Shown here: positions 37,061 through 43,976 of the stretch, one piece after another
Numbering within the stretch: position 1 is the first letter of the stretch
How the letters are laid out: the number at the start of each line of letters is the position of its first letter
IMG/VR virus record: IMGVR_UViG_3300046002_003994
Location: 1-43,976 of that record
From: a virus
Reading direction: 5' to 3' (one strand)
Length of the DNA: 43,976 bases
The notes under the pieces: generated by a model
Seen by the model: the letters and a program-made list of their open reading frames with translations, nothing else
Databases searched by the model: none
What the model was told of the DNA's origin: nothing
Program-made: the position numbers and the translations under genes

Positions 37061-37336
37061 ATGCCCGTACGCACCGCCACCGGCCTGATCGCCTGGTACA
37101 TGCGCCGCTGCGGGTTCGAGGGCTGGGCCTCGTTCTGGCGCGCGGTCTACGTGCTGCCAGGCTACGAACACGACACCCGCCTGATCCGTCACGAGCTGTG
37201 CCACCTGCAGCAGATCGAGCGCGACGGGCGCGTGCGTTTTGCGCTGCGCTACAGCTGGTGGCTGCTGCGCTACGGCTACCGAGACAACCCCTACGAGGTC
37301 GAGGCGCGCGCCGCCGAAATCGTCTCGTATCCGTGA
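37061..37336 (+). CDS. Small zincin-like metallopeptidase (HELCH)
   Basis: 91 residues. RLIRHELCHLQQIERDG contains HExxH (HELCH at about residues 46-50), followed 30 residues later by NPYEVEARA with a candidate third ligand Glu. Trp/Tyr-rich between them. Very small, single-domain, no signal peptide. Such mini-zincins occur near phage head genes; roles could be processing of a head protein or an effector. A second zincin motif is in the giant ejection protein. Only 4 bp separate it from the staple gene. Confidence 0.75.
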   Translation: MPVRTATGLIAWYMRRCGFEGWASFWRAVYVLPGYEHDTRLIRHELCHLQQIERDGRVRFALRYSWWLLRYGYRDNPYEVEARAAEIVSYP

Positions 37337-37358
37337 CGGCTGTAGCACACGCTACAGT
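37327..37358 (+). promoter_or_regulatory. Late promoter-like motif with TAGCA dyad before the HNH gene
   Basis: GTATCCGTG (37327-37335, one mismatch), 16 bp, CTACAGT (37352-37358). The spacer and -10 contain the dyad TGTAGC-ACAC-GCTACA (37341-37356), as in early operators. It overlaps the end of the zincin gene. Confidence 0.55.
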
Positions 37359-37423
37359 GCAGGTGCGGATAGGCTGATCCCCGAAGAGTCGACTCATCCC
37401 CGACCTGCCGCATCTTTCAAGGG

Positions 37424-37945
37424 ATGCTTGCTGGGATGAGCATGAAAACCTGTATCAAATGCGGCGAAGCAAAGCCGCTCACTGCGTTCTCTAAAAGCAA
37501 GACTAGCCGCGACGGCGCACAGCCGTACTGCAAAACCTGTGCCTCGGCTACCACCGCAAAATGGGCGGCTGCAAATCGTGAACGAAAAAGCAAAAACAAC
37601 CGCAACTGGAAAGACCTTAATCCAGATAAAAAGCGCGCCCACGGTGCTAAATGGGTTGCAAACCACCCAGACAAAAACAGGGCCAAAACTGCAAGGCGTC
37701 GAGCAGCGGAGACCCAAGCCACCCCTCCTTGGGTGGACCACGCCGCAATCGCCGCGGTCTACGCAGAACAGCAAACCTACATTGACCTCGGCGTGGAGGT
37801 GCACGTCGACCACATCGTGCCGTTGCGTGGTGAAAACGTATGCGGCCTTCACGTCCCTTGGAACCTCCGCGTCATTCTTGCTGAAGACAACCTGCGCAAA
37901 AACAACAAGCTCGACGACAGCGTAGCTGCGTGTGCTTTTGTTTGA
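37424..37945 (+). CDS. HNH endonuclease
   Basis: 173 residues, or 169 from the in-frame ATG at 37436. N-terminal zinc knuckle pair (CIKCGEAKPLTAFSKSK, CKTC), then a basic region and the HNH core VDHIVPLRGEN...GLHVPWNLRVI, ending NLRKNNK. Lys/Asn-rich, AT-leaning codons contrast with the GC-rich neighbours, so it is a recent arrival. It sits between the portal and capsid parts of the head operon and is flanked by two near-copies of a promoter region, as expected for a homing-type insertion. HNH enzymes beside terminase genes can also help packaging; the distance here argues for a selfish element. Confidence 0.9.
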   Translation: MLAGMSMKTCIKCGEAKPLTAFSKSKTSRDGAQPYCKTCASATTAKWAAANRERKSKNNRNWKDLNPDKKRAHGAKWVANHPDKNRAKTARRRAAETQATPPWVDHAAIAAVYAEQQTYIDLGVEVHVDHIVPLRGENVCGLHVPWNLRVILAEDNLRKNNKLDDSVAACAFV

Positions 37946-37950
37946 CGCCC

Positions 37951-37982
37951 GTGTCCGTGTGAACGTAGCACGCCGCTACAGT
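37951..37982 (+). promoter_or_regulatory. Late promoter-like motif before the Bbp19/scaffold/capsid block
   Basis: GTGTCCGTG (37951-37959), 16 bp, CTACAGT (37976-37982). A GTAGC...GCTAC dyad lies across the spacer end. The predicted transcription start is at or next to the GTG at 37989. Very similar to the copy at 37327 on the other side of the HNH gene. Confidence 0.7.
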
Positions 37983-37988
37983 CACCGC

Positions 37989-38312
37989 GTGGCAACTATC
38001 AACGACCCAACAGATCTGCGACGTCAAGAACGCGAGGCCGAAAGCGAAGAGCTGGGGGCGCGCGAGCTCAGGCGCAAGGAACTCGAGGATCTTCGGTGGT
38101 TGCTCGGTCACCCCCAAGGTCGCCGCATCTCGATGCGACTGCTGGAAGAGGCGGGCGTGTATCGGTCCTCGTTCAACCATAGCGGCAGCGTCATGGCGTT
38201 CAACGAAGGCAAGCGACACATCGGCCTGTTTCTCACGGCTGAGTTCCTCGAAGCCGCGCCCGACGGGTTTATGAAAGTGCTCAAAGAGTACGGAAAGACC
38301 AAAGATGACTGA
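37989..38312 (+). CDS. Bbp19-like phage protein
   Basis: 107 residues from GTG at 37989; the frame is open to 37932, but that segment overlaps the promoter motif. RRKELEDLRWLLGHPQGRR, MRLLEEAGVYRSSF, FNEGKRHIGLFLTAEFL and a helical end match the Bbp19 family named from Bordetella phage BPP-1, found just before scaffold genes. Function unknown, probably head morphogenesis. Overlaps the scaffold ATG by 8 bp. Confidence 0.82.
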   Translation: MATINDPTDLRRQEREAESEELGARELRRKELEDLRWLLGHPQGRRISMRLLEEAGVYRSSFNHSGSVMAFNEGKRHIGLFLTAEFLEAAPDGFMKVLKEYGKTKDD

Positions 38313-38907
38313 TACGACTGCGGCAACCAGCACACCTTCCACCGACGCTGGGGAACCGACAACGACTGATAGCACGGCTGCGAGCACCGCAGGCATGGTG
38401 GACACGACGGCAACGTCGACCACTGCAAGCACGACCGACCCGAAACCCACGGAACCCGTGGTGCCCGAGTCGTACGAGCTCAAGATGCCCGACGGCGTTC
38501 AGCTCGACTCGGCAGCTGCCGAGGAGTTCACCGCGATTGCCAAGGAGCTCAAGCTCGACCAGGCCGCGGCGCAAAAGCTGGCTGACATCGGGGCCAAGAT
38601 GGCCACCCGTCAGGCAGAAGCGCACGCCCAGCTCGTCGAGACTTGGACCGAGCAGGTCAAGACCGACAAAGAGATCGGTGGCGACAAGCTCGATCAGAAC
38701 CTGGGCATCGCACGCAAAGCCATCGACACCTTCGGCTCCCCTGAGTTGAAGGCGCTGTTGAACAGCACCGGGCTGGGCAACCACCCCGAAGTCGTGAAGC
38801 TGGCGTTCAAGGTCGGCAAAGCGATCAGCGAAGACCGTTTCGTGACCGGCAGCCCCAAAGGTGCCGAGACCGACATGGCCAAAAAACTGTTTCCCAACAT
38901 GAACTGA
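38305..38907 (+). CDS. Scaffolding / capsid assembly protein
   Basis: 200 residues. A 45-residue Thr/Ser/Ala/Asp-rich N-terminus is followed by VPESYELKMPDGVQLDSAAA and a helical region (FTAIAKELKLDQAAAQKLAD, ATRQAEAHAQLVETWTEQ), then KKLFPNM at the end. This E-L-x-x-P-x-G...A...L pattern with a coiled-coil centre is usual for scaffolds placed directly before the major capsid gene. The basic end would contact the coat protein. GAAAGG follows for the next gene. Confidence 0.85.
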   Translation: MTDTTAATSTPSTDAGEPTTTDSTAASTAGMVDTTATSTTASTTDPKPTEPVVPESYELKMPDGVQLDSAAAEEFTAIAKELKLDQAAAQKLADIGAKMATRQAEAHAQLVETWTEQVKTDKEIGGDKLDQNLGIARKAIDTFGSPELKALLNSTGLGNHPEVVKLAFKVGKAISEDRFVTGSPKGAETDMAKKLFPNMN

Positions 38908-38917
38908 AAGGCACACC

Positions 38918-39925
38918 ATGGCTACCCTCGCCGCAAACAACCCCACCCTCCTGGACGTCTCCAAGCGTCTGGACCCCGATGGCAAGATCGCCTCGATCGT
39001 CGAGATCCTGAACGCGTCCAACGACGTGTTGCAGGACATGTCGTTCGTCGAAGGCAACCTGCCCACCGGCCACCGCACCACCATTCGCACCGGCCTGCCC
39101 ACTCCGACCTGGCGCAAGCTCTACGGCGGCGTGCAGCCCACCAAGTCGACCACCGCCCAGGTGACCGACTCGGCCGGTATGCTCGAGGCCTACGCTGAAG
39201 TCGACAAGGCCCTGGCCGATTTGAACGGCAACAGCGCTGCGTTCCGCTTGTCCGAGGACGCCGCCCACATCGAAGGCATGAGCCAGGAGATGGCCTCCAC
39301 GCTGTTCTACGGCAACGAAGGCTCCGAGCCCGAAGCCTTCACAGGCCTGGCTCCACGCTTCAACTCGTTGTCCGCGCAGAACTCCGACAACATCATCGAC
39401 TTCGGCGGCACTGGCTCCGACAACATGTCGATCTGGTTGTGCGTGTGGGGTCCCAACACCGGCCACGGCATCTACCCCAAGGGCTCCATCGGCGGTCTGC
39501 AGATGACCGACAAGGGCCAGGTCACCATCGAGAACGTCGATGGCGCGGGCGGCCGTATGGAAGGCTACCGCACCCACTACCGCTGGGACTGCGGCTTGAC
39601 CATCCGTGACTGGCGCTACTTTGTGCGCATCGCCAACATCGACTTCAGCGTGTTGAACGCAGGCGATGCCGGTGCGATCACCGCACAGAAGGCGCTGATC
39701 ACCGCCATGATCAAGGCCACCGAGCGCATCCCTGCCTTGGGCAAGGGCCGTGCCGCGTTCTACGTGCCACGCAACATCCGCGAGAACCTGCGCCTGGGCA
39801 TCTTGGAGCGCACCTCCAACAACCTGTCGTGGGAGACCGTCGAAGGCAAGCGCGTGATGACGTTCGACGACATCCCCGTGCGTCGCACCGACGCCCTGGT
39901 CAACACCGAAACCCGCGTGGTCTAA
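38918..39925 (+). CDS. Major capsid protein (BPP-1 Bbp17-like)
   Basis: 335 residues. MATLAANNPTLLDVSKRLDP, then PTGHRTTIRTGLPTPTWRK, TDSAGMLEAYAEVDKALA and ERTSNNLSWETVEGKRVMTF near the end are typical of the BPP-1/N4-like HK97-fold capsid proteins. No delta-domain or protease site is evident. AAAGGCACACC before ATG is a good ribosome binding site, consistent with the most abundant protein. A hairpin follows the stop. Confidence 0.92.
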   Translation: MATLAANNPTLLDVSKRLDPDGKIASIVEILNASNDVLQDMSFVEGNLPTGHRTTIRTGLPTPTWRKLYGGVQPTKSTTAQVTDSAGMLEAYAEVDKALADLNGNSAAFRLSEDAAHIEGMSQEMASTLFYGNEGSEPEAFTGLAPRFNSLSAQNSDNIIDFGGTGSDNMSIWLCVWGPNTGHGIYPKGSIGGLQMTDKGQVTIENVDGAGGRMEGYRTHYRWDCGLTIRDWRYFVRIANIDFSVLNAGDAGAITAQKALITAMIKATERIPALGKGRAAFYVPRNIRENLRLGILERTSNNLSWETVEGKRVMTFDDIPVRRTDALVNTETRVV

Positions 39926-39934
39926 GACGAGGCG

Positions 39935-39960
39935 AGGGTCGGGGCTCATCCCCGACCCTT
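39935..39960 (+). terminator. GC-rich hairpin after the capsid gene, weak terminator
   Basis: GGGTCGGGG (39936-39944) pairs perfectly with CCCCGACCC (39950-39958), 5-nt loop, A-T closing pair. Only two T follow, so partial termination or mRNA 3'-end protection of the capsid message is more likely than full stop. Confidence 0.6.
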
Positions 39961-39998
39961 CCCCGGCTAACCCTCAATCCCTTTGGAAGGACATCAAA

Positions 39999-40445
39999 AT
40001 GATTCTCGACGAACGCAATGAATTCGCTGATGCCACGGCACTCAGCACCGCCGCCACCGGCTTGGCCCTGGTGGGCGACGTGATCGACTTGGGCACCGAC
40101 GGCGTCAACGACGTTGAAGGCATGTACCTGGTCGTGACGGTCGACACCGCCGTGACTTCGGGTGGCAGCGCCACCGTGGAGTTCCAGCTGGCCTCTGACG
40201 CCCAGGCCGCCATCGCGGTCGACGGCAGCGCCACCGTGCACGCCAAGTCGGCTGCGATCGCCAAAGCCACCCTGGTGGCAGGCTACACAGCCTTTGTGGT
40301 CGCACTGCCCAAGGGCCAGTACGAGCGCTACTTGGGCATCCTGCAAAACGTCGGCACCGCCGCGTTGACGGCAGGCAAGATCAACGCCTTCCTGACCAAC
40401 GCCCCGGCGACCTGGAAGTCGTTTGACGCGCCGTTCCAGCTGTAA
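39999..40445 (+). CDS. Capsid cement protein, Bbp16-like
   Basis: 148 residues starting MILDERNEFADATALSTAA, then DVIDLGTDGVNDV, strands VVTVDTAVTSGGSATVEFQL and a final ALTAGKINAFLTNAP. This is the Bbp16 family, a beta-rich protein that cements the BPP-1 capsid surface. GGAAGGAC before ATG is a good binding site. Directly after the major capsid gene, as in BPP-1. Confidence 0.85.
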   Translation: MILDERNEFADATALSTAATGLALVGDVIDLGTDGVNDVEGMYLVVTVDTAVTSGGSATVEFQLASDAQAAIAVDGSATVHAKSAAIAKATLVAGYTAFVVALPKGQYERYLGILQNVGTAALTAGKINAFLTNAPATWKSFDAPFQL

Positions 40446-40457
40446 TAGGAGCCTGGC

Positions 40458-40700
40458 ATGAAGGTAACCGCCATCAAGCCAGCCTTCCATAACGGTGCCC
40501 GCGTTCGCGTGGGTGACCAGCTGGAAGTGGCTGACGACTTCAAAGGCTCCTGGTTTGTGAAAGCCGAGAGCGTTGAAGCGGCCAAGGTCGTGAGTGCTGC
40601 CAAGCCCTCGCGCCCGCAGCCTAAAGCGCTGTCGCAACTGAGCAAGGGTGAGGACAAAACCTTCATCCAGGCCCACAGCGAAAAGGCCGACCTGGCCTGA
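40458..40700 (+). CDS. Small head-operon hypothetical protein
   Basis: 80 residues: MKVTAIKPAFHNGARVRVGD and QLEVADDFKGSWFVKAESVE form a small beta domain resembling the short proteins that follow capsid cement genes in many phages; the rest is Lys/Ser/Ala-rich and flexible. AGGAGCC precedes ATG. A strong terminator follows. Role unknown. Confidence 0.75.
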   Translation: MKVTAIKPAFHNGARVRVGDQLEVADDFKGSWFVKAESVEAAKVVSAAKPSRPQPKALSQLSKGEDKTFIQAHSEKADLA

Positions 40701-40721
40701 TCGGCGGTCGCTGATTGCATC

Positions 40722-40754
40722 AAAAGGGCACCCGCGCAACGGGTGCCCTTTTTT
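40722..40754 (+). terminator. Strong rho-independent terminator after the head genes
   Basis: GGGCACCCG (40726-40734), loop CGCAA, CGGGTGCCC (40740-40748), then TTTTTT. It closes the head operon, and a late promoter-like motif begins 6 bp later. Confidence 0.9.
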
Positions 40755-40759
40755 GTTGC

Positions 40760-40791
40760 GTGTCCGTGGCCGTGAACGTGCCCCCTACACT
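40760..40791 (+). promoter_or_regulatory. Late promoter-like motif before the tail genes
   Basis: GTGTCCGTG (40760-40768), 16 bp, CTACACT (40785-40791). Immediately after a strong terminator and 21 bp before the tail tubular A gene, so a promoter is required here. Confidence 0.75.
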
Positions 40792-40812
40792 CGCTGGCAT
40801 TGGAGAACCCCC

Positions 40813-41448
40813 ATGGCCTCAGTCGTACAAATTTGCAACATGGCCCTGAGCCACATCGGCTCAGAGGCGCGCGTCTCGAGCATCAGCCCGCCGGATGGCA
40901 GCGTCGAGGCGGGCCACTGCGCGACGTTCTACGACCAGGCGCGCACCGAGATGCTCGAGCCCGGCAACTGGGCCTTCGCGCTCAAGCGCCAGCTGCTCGC
41001 GCAGGTCACCAACACCAGCAACGCCTGGGCCTACGCCTACACCAAACCCGCCGACTGCCAGCGCGCGCTGCGCATCCTGCGCCCGAGTGTCGCCGTGACG
41101 GTGTTCACCCAGGACCGCATCGCCTACCCCCACACCGATGACCGCGACAGCGCGCCGTTCGATGTCGAGGGCGAGGTGCTCTACAGCAACGAGCCCGACG
41201 CGGTGCTGGTCTACACCCGCGACGTGACCGACACCACCAAGTTCCCGGCCAGCTTCGTCAGTGCGCTGTCGTACCTGCTGGCTGCCTACGTGGCCGGGCC
41301 GATCGTCAAGGGCAACGAGGGCGTGCGCGTGGGCGATGCCATGCGCGAGCGTGCCCAGGCGCTGGCAGACCTGTCGGCCACCAGCTCGGCCAACGCCTCG
41401 AGCGCCGACAACGTGCCACAGCCCACCCTGCTGGCGGTGCGCGCATGA
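40813..41448 (+). CDS. Tail tubular protein A, T7 gp11-like
   Basis: 211 residues (T7 gp11 has 196). MASVVQICNMALSHIGSEAR, ATFYDQARTEMLEPGNWAFA and FVSALSYLLAAYVAGPIVKG are the typical gatekeeper-ring landmarks. It joins portal to nozzle. ATG at 40813 follows GGAGAACCCCC. Overlaps the tail tubular B start by 4 bp (ATGA). Confidence 0.92.
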   Translation: MASVVQICNMALSHIGSEARVSSISPPDGSVEAGHCATFYDQARTEMLEPGNWAFALKRQLLAQVTNTSNAWAYAYTKPADCQRALRILRPSVAVTVFTQDRIAYPHTDDRDSAPFDVEGEVLYSNEPDAVLVYTRDVTDTTKFPASFVSALSYLLAAYVAGPIVKGNEGVRVGDAMRERAQALADLSATSSANASSADNVPQPTLLAVRA

Positions 41449-43757
41449 GTGCCAAGTTCCTGCTCCGCTCGTTCGCCGGGGGCGAGATCACGCCCGAGCT
41501 CGCCGGACGCCTGGACCTGACCAAGTACCAGACCGGGCTCTCACTCGCCCGCAACTTCATCACGCTGCCGCACGGACCCGCGGCGCGCCGCCCAGGCTTT
41601 GAGTTCATCCGGGCGGCGGGGGATTCCACGCGCGCCGTGCGCCTGATCCCGTTCGCCTTCAGCGCCACCCAAACCGTCGTGTTGGAGTTCGGGCACCAGT
41701 ACATCCGCTTTCACATCGAGGGCGCGACACTGCTGGACCCAGGCACCGGCCTGCCCTACAGCATCGCCACCCCCTACCAAAGCGCCGACCTGTTCGACCT
41801 GCACCACGCGCAGTCGGCCGACATCATCACCATCACGCATCCCGGCTACGCCGCGCGCGAGCTCGCCCGCCGGGGAGCCACCGACTGGACCCTGACCGCA
41901 ATCACGTTCGCCCCGCCCAGTGGCGTGCCCACCAACGTCGTGGCCACGCCCACCGTGGCCGTGAGCACCAACCTGACCCAGACCAAGTACGTGGTCACGG
42001 CCGTGCAGCCCGACGGCGTCACCGAGTCGCTGGTCAGCGCCAGCGTGAGCGCGTTGAACAACCTGACGCTGGCGGGCAACTTCAACACCCTGACCTGGGA
42101 CGGTGTCGACGGGGCCGCGCGCTACAACGTCTACAAGCTGCGCGGGGGCATCTACGGCTACATCGGCCAGGTCACGCCCTCGGGGGCCTCGCCCAAGACG
42201 ATCAGCAGCGCGGTGGCCTACGACAGCGACGGCCTGTTCAAGTTCAAGCGCGTGCGCGTGGTCACGAGCTCCGCCCACGGTTACACCACCGGCGACCGCG
42301 TGCTGATCGCGGGCACGACGTTCTACGACGGTCTGTTCCAAGTCACGGTCGAGAACTCGACCACGTTCAACTACGCCAAGAAAACGGTGTTCCCGATCAC
42401 GGTCAACACCGGCACCGCAAGCACGCCGACCCTGTCCCTGGTCGACGACAACGTGCTGGCCGACACCAGCCAGTCCCCGCCTGAGAACATCATTGCGCTG
42501 AACTCAGGGGCCAACGATTACCCGGCCGCCACCACCTACCACGAGCAGCGCCGCTGGTTCGCAGGCACCAACGCCAAGCCCCAGGTGCTGTGGGCCACGC
42601 GCACCGGCACCGAGTCCAACCTCACCAGCTCGATCCCGAGCCGCGAGGCCGACGGCATGGAGCTGCGCATCGCGGCCTCGCAGTTCAACCAGATCCGCCA
42701 CCTGGTGGCGCTGTCCGACCTGATCGCGCTCACCGCGGGCGGGGAGTTCCGCGTCTACGCCGAGGGCGCGCCCGCCATCACGCCCACCAGCGTGACGATC
42801 AAGCCCCAGGGCTACTCCGGGGCCAGCAACGTGCAGCCCGTCGTCACCTCGGGCTCGATCCTCTACGTGCAGGCGCAGGGCTCGCGCGTGCGTGAGCTCG
42901 CCTACTCCTGGGAGGCCAACGCCTACCGCACCACCGACGTGTCGATCATGGCCCCGCACCGGTTCAACGGCTATGCGCTCACGCAGATGGCGTTCACCCG
43001 CGCGCCCGATGCGACCCTCTGGGCCGTGCGCGACGACGGCACGCTGCTGGGCATGACCTACGTGCCCGACCAGCAGGTCTATGGCTGGCACGCCCACGAC
43101 ACCGACGGCGCGTTCGAGTCGGTGTGCGTCGTGTCCGAGGGCAACGAGGACGTGCTTTATGTCGTGGTGCGCCGCACCGTCGGCGGCACCGCGCTGCGCT
43201 ACGTCGAGCGCCTGCATTCGCGCATCTTCACTGCGCAGGAAGACGCGTTCTTCGTTGACTCAGGGCTCACCTACCGCGGCACACCGGTCACCACTCTGAG
43301 TGGCCTGGGCCACCTCGAGGGCAAGACCGTGAACATCCTGGCCGACGGCGCGGTCGAGCCGCCCCGGGTCGTCACCAGCGGCCAGATCACGCTCACCACC
43401 GCCGCCAGCGTGGTGCACGTCGGCCTGCCGATCACCGCCGACCTGCGCACGCTCCCGCTCGCCATGGAAGGTGCCCAGGCCGCGGGCCAAGGCACCGTCA
43501 AGAACATCAACAAGGTGCACCTGCGCGTGAGCCAGTCCTCGATCGTCAAGGCCGGGCCTGACTTCACGCGCCTGCGCGAGTACCCCGCGCGCGCCGTGTC
43601 CGACCCCTACGGCTCCCCGCCCGCGCTGCGTGACGGTGAGCTCACGCTCACGATCGACCCGAGCTGGAACCAGGACGGCGCGCTGTGCGTGCGGCAGGAC
43701 CTGCCACTGCCCCTCACGGTGCTGTCGATGACCCTGGAAATGCAGAGCGGTGGGTGA
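41445..43757 (+). CDS. Tail tubular protein B (nozzle), T7 gp12-like
   Basis: 770 residues (T7 gp12 has 794). The N-terminus FLLRSFAGGEITPELAGRLD, then YQTGLSLARNFITLPHGPAA and RRPGFEFI is the signature of podovirus nozzle proteins. The centre is beta-rich, with WFAGTNAKPQVLWATRTG and LAYSWEANAYRTTDVSIMAP as further family markers, and a Val/Thr-rich insert near residues 160-330 that looks like Ig-like domains. Six copies form the tail nozzle. Its last 8 bp overlap the gp13-like start. Confidence 0.93.
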   Translation: MSAKFLLRSFAGGEITPELAGRLDLTKYQTGLSLARNFITLPHGPAARRPGFEFIRAAGDSTRAVRLIPFAFSATQTVVLEFGHQYIRFHIEGATLLDPGTGLPYSIATPYQSADLFDLHHAQSADIITITHPGYAARELARRGATDWTLTAITFAPPSGVPTNVVATPTVAVSTNLTQTKYVVTAVQPDGVTESLVSASVSALNNLTLAGNFNTLTWDGVDGAARYNVYKLRGGIYGYIGQVTPSGASPKTISSAVAYDSDGLFKFKRVRVVTSSAHGYTTGDRVLIAGTTFYDGLFQVTVENSTTFNYAKKTVFPITVNTGTASTPTLSLVDDNVLADTSQSPPENIIALNSGANDYPAATTYHEQRRWFAGTNAKPQVLWATRTGTESNLTSSIPSREADGMELRIAASQFNQIRHLVALSDLIALTAGGEFRVYAEGAPAITPTSVTIKPQGYSGASNVQPVVTSGSILYVQAQGSRVRELAYSWEANAYRTTDVSIMAPHRFNGYALTQMAFTRAPDATLWAVRDDGTLLGMTYVPDQQVYGWHAHDTDGAFESVCVVSEGNEDVLYVVVRRTVGGTALRYVERLHSRIFTAQEDAFFVDSGLTYRGTPVTTLSGLGHLEGKTVNILADGAVEPPRVVTSGQITLTTAASVVHVGLPITADLRTLPLAMEGAQAAGQGTVKNINKVHLRVSQSSIVKAGPDFTRLREYPARAVSDPYGSPPALRDGELTLTIDPSWNQDGALCVRQDLPLPLTVLSMTLEMQSGG

Positions 43758-43976
43758 GGTCCTGATCCGACCCACCGAGCCCGGCGACGCCGCCACGCTG
43801 TTTGCCAACCTTCGCCCCTCCGACCTCACCGAGTGCCGGGCCTACGGCCGGGGCGACATCGCTGCAGGCATCGAGACCAGCGTCAACCGCTCGGTGCTGT
43901 GCTGGAGCGCGTTCATCGACGGCGAGCTGGCCGCGATCCTGGGCTGCGCCCCGATCAACATCCTCACCGGCATTTT
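43750..43976 (+). CDS. gp13-like internal virion / acetyltransferase-fold protein (5' part, cut by window edge)
   Basis: GTG start at 43750 inside the end of the tail tubular B gene (8-bp overlap). The N-terminus MGEVLIRPTEPGDAATLFAN and ECRAYGRG is a typical GNAT opening (strand then RPTxxGD), and FIDGELAAILGC is the next strand pair. The frame runs to the edge and continues at bases 1-366, giving 153 residues in all, close to T7 gp13 (138). The last three bases (TTT) disagree with the left copy (CGG), probably a contig-end error. Confidence 0.85.
   Translation, partial: MGEVLIRPTEPGDAATLFANLRPSDLTECRAYGRGDIAAGIETSVNRSVLCWSAFIDGELAAILGCAPINILTGI
43848..43973. repeat. Terminal direct repeat, right copy
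   Basis: Identical to bases 3-128 at an offset of 43,845. See the left copy; joining them restores one continuous gene. Confidence 0.9.

Noticed and set aside
800-43135. GTGTCCGA sites in coding regions (for example near 5657, 34407 and 43127) as further late promoters
   Set aside because: The eighth base differs, they encode ordinary Val/Ser-Glu codons, and no CTACNNT lies 16 bp downstream.

Overview
The window is an essentially complete, circularly closing genome of a tailed phage with a short, T7-type tail (podovirus morphology). Bases 3-128 recur as 43848-43973, so the unit is about 43,845 bp, and the gene cut at the left edge (1-366) is completed by the fragment at 43750-43976. Base composition is GC-rich with strong G/C at codon third positions. 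The head genes (Bbp16-, Bbp17- and Bbp19-like) and the DUF2800/DUF2815/family A polymerase/SNF2-type helicase replication set recall Bordetella BPP-1 and BcepC6B-like phages. A betaproteobacterial (Burkholderiales) host is therefore likely, but this is inference. I recognise no integrase, reverse transcriptase, single-subunit RNA polymerase, tRNA or CRISPR array.

Layout. (1) 1-11116, plus strand: gp13-, gp14- and gp15-like ejection proteins and a giant 2879-residue gp16-like protein with several enzyme-like domains. (2) 11118-16845, plus strand: tail fibre, terminator, then a lysis cassette (membrane protein, GH24 lysozyme, 3TM holin) and two small beta-rich proteins. (3) 16842-27771, minus strand, read right to left: small early genes, RecB-like nuclease (DUF2800), Gp49-like protein, DUF2815 ssDNA-binding protein, DNA polymerase, VRR-NUC, HNH-like protein, SNF2-like helicase, DUF3310, zinc finger and a DUF3653-like regulator. 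(4) 27826-28519: a lambda-like switch region with two divergent HTH regulators. (5) 28520-32491, plus strand: Cro-like regulator, small genes, primase-helicase, glutaredoxin, HTH protein. (6) 32515-43757, plus strand: terminase, portal, capsid staple, HNH gene, scaffold, major capsid, cement protein, tail tubular A and B, running across the junction into region 1. No gene-free stretch exceeds 300 bases. Most genes overlap by ATGA or GTGA junctions.

Regulation visible in the sequence. Early genes use extended -10 elements (TGCTANNNT), mostly embedded in a dyad TAGCA-NN-TGCTA that looks like an operator. Both divergent regulators sit directly at their predicted transcription starts, so they may be leaderless. 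Gaps before late blocks carry a different two-part motif, GTGTCCGTG, 16 bp, then CTACNNT. It is found before the terminase small subunit (weak), the portal block, the HNH gene, the Bbp19/scaffold/capsid block, the tail tubular genes, the tail fibre and the lysis cassette. This looks like a late promoter with a phage-specific activator site in place of a normal -35.

Other notable points are an 87-bp structured element with perfect 20-bp arms just before the DNA polymerase gene, opposed by a promoter-like/terminator unit; a second 20-bp inverted repeat ahead of the primase operon; two Shine-Dalgarno-equipped reading frames nested inside the giant ejection gene; and a base-composition switch inside the tail fibre gene.
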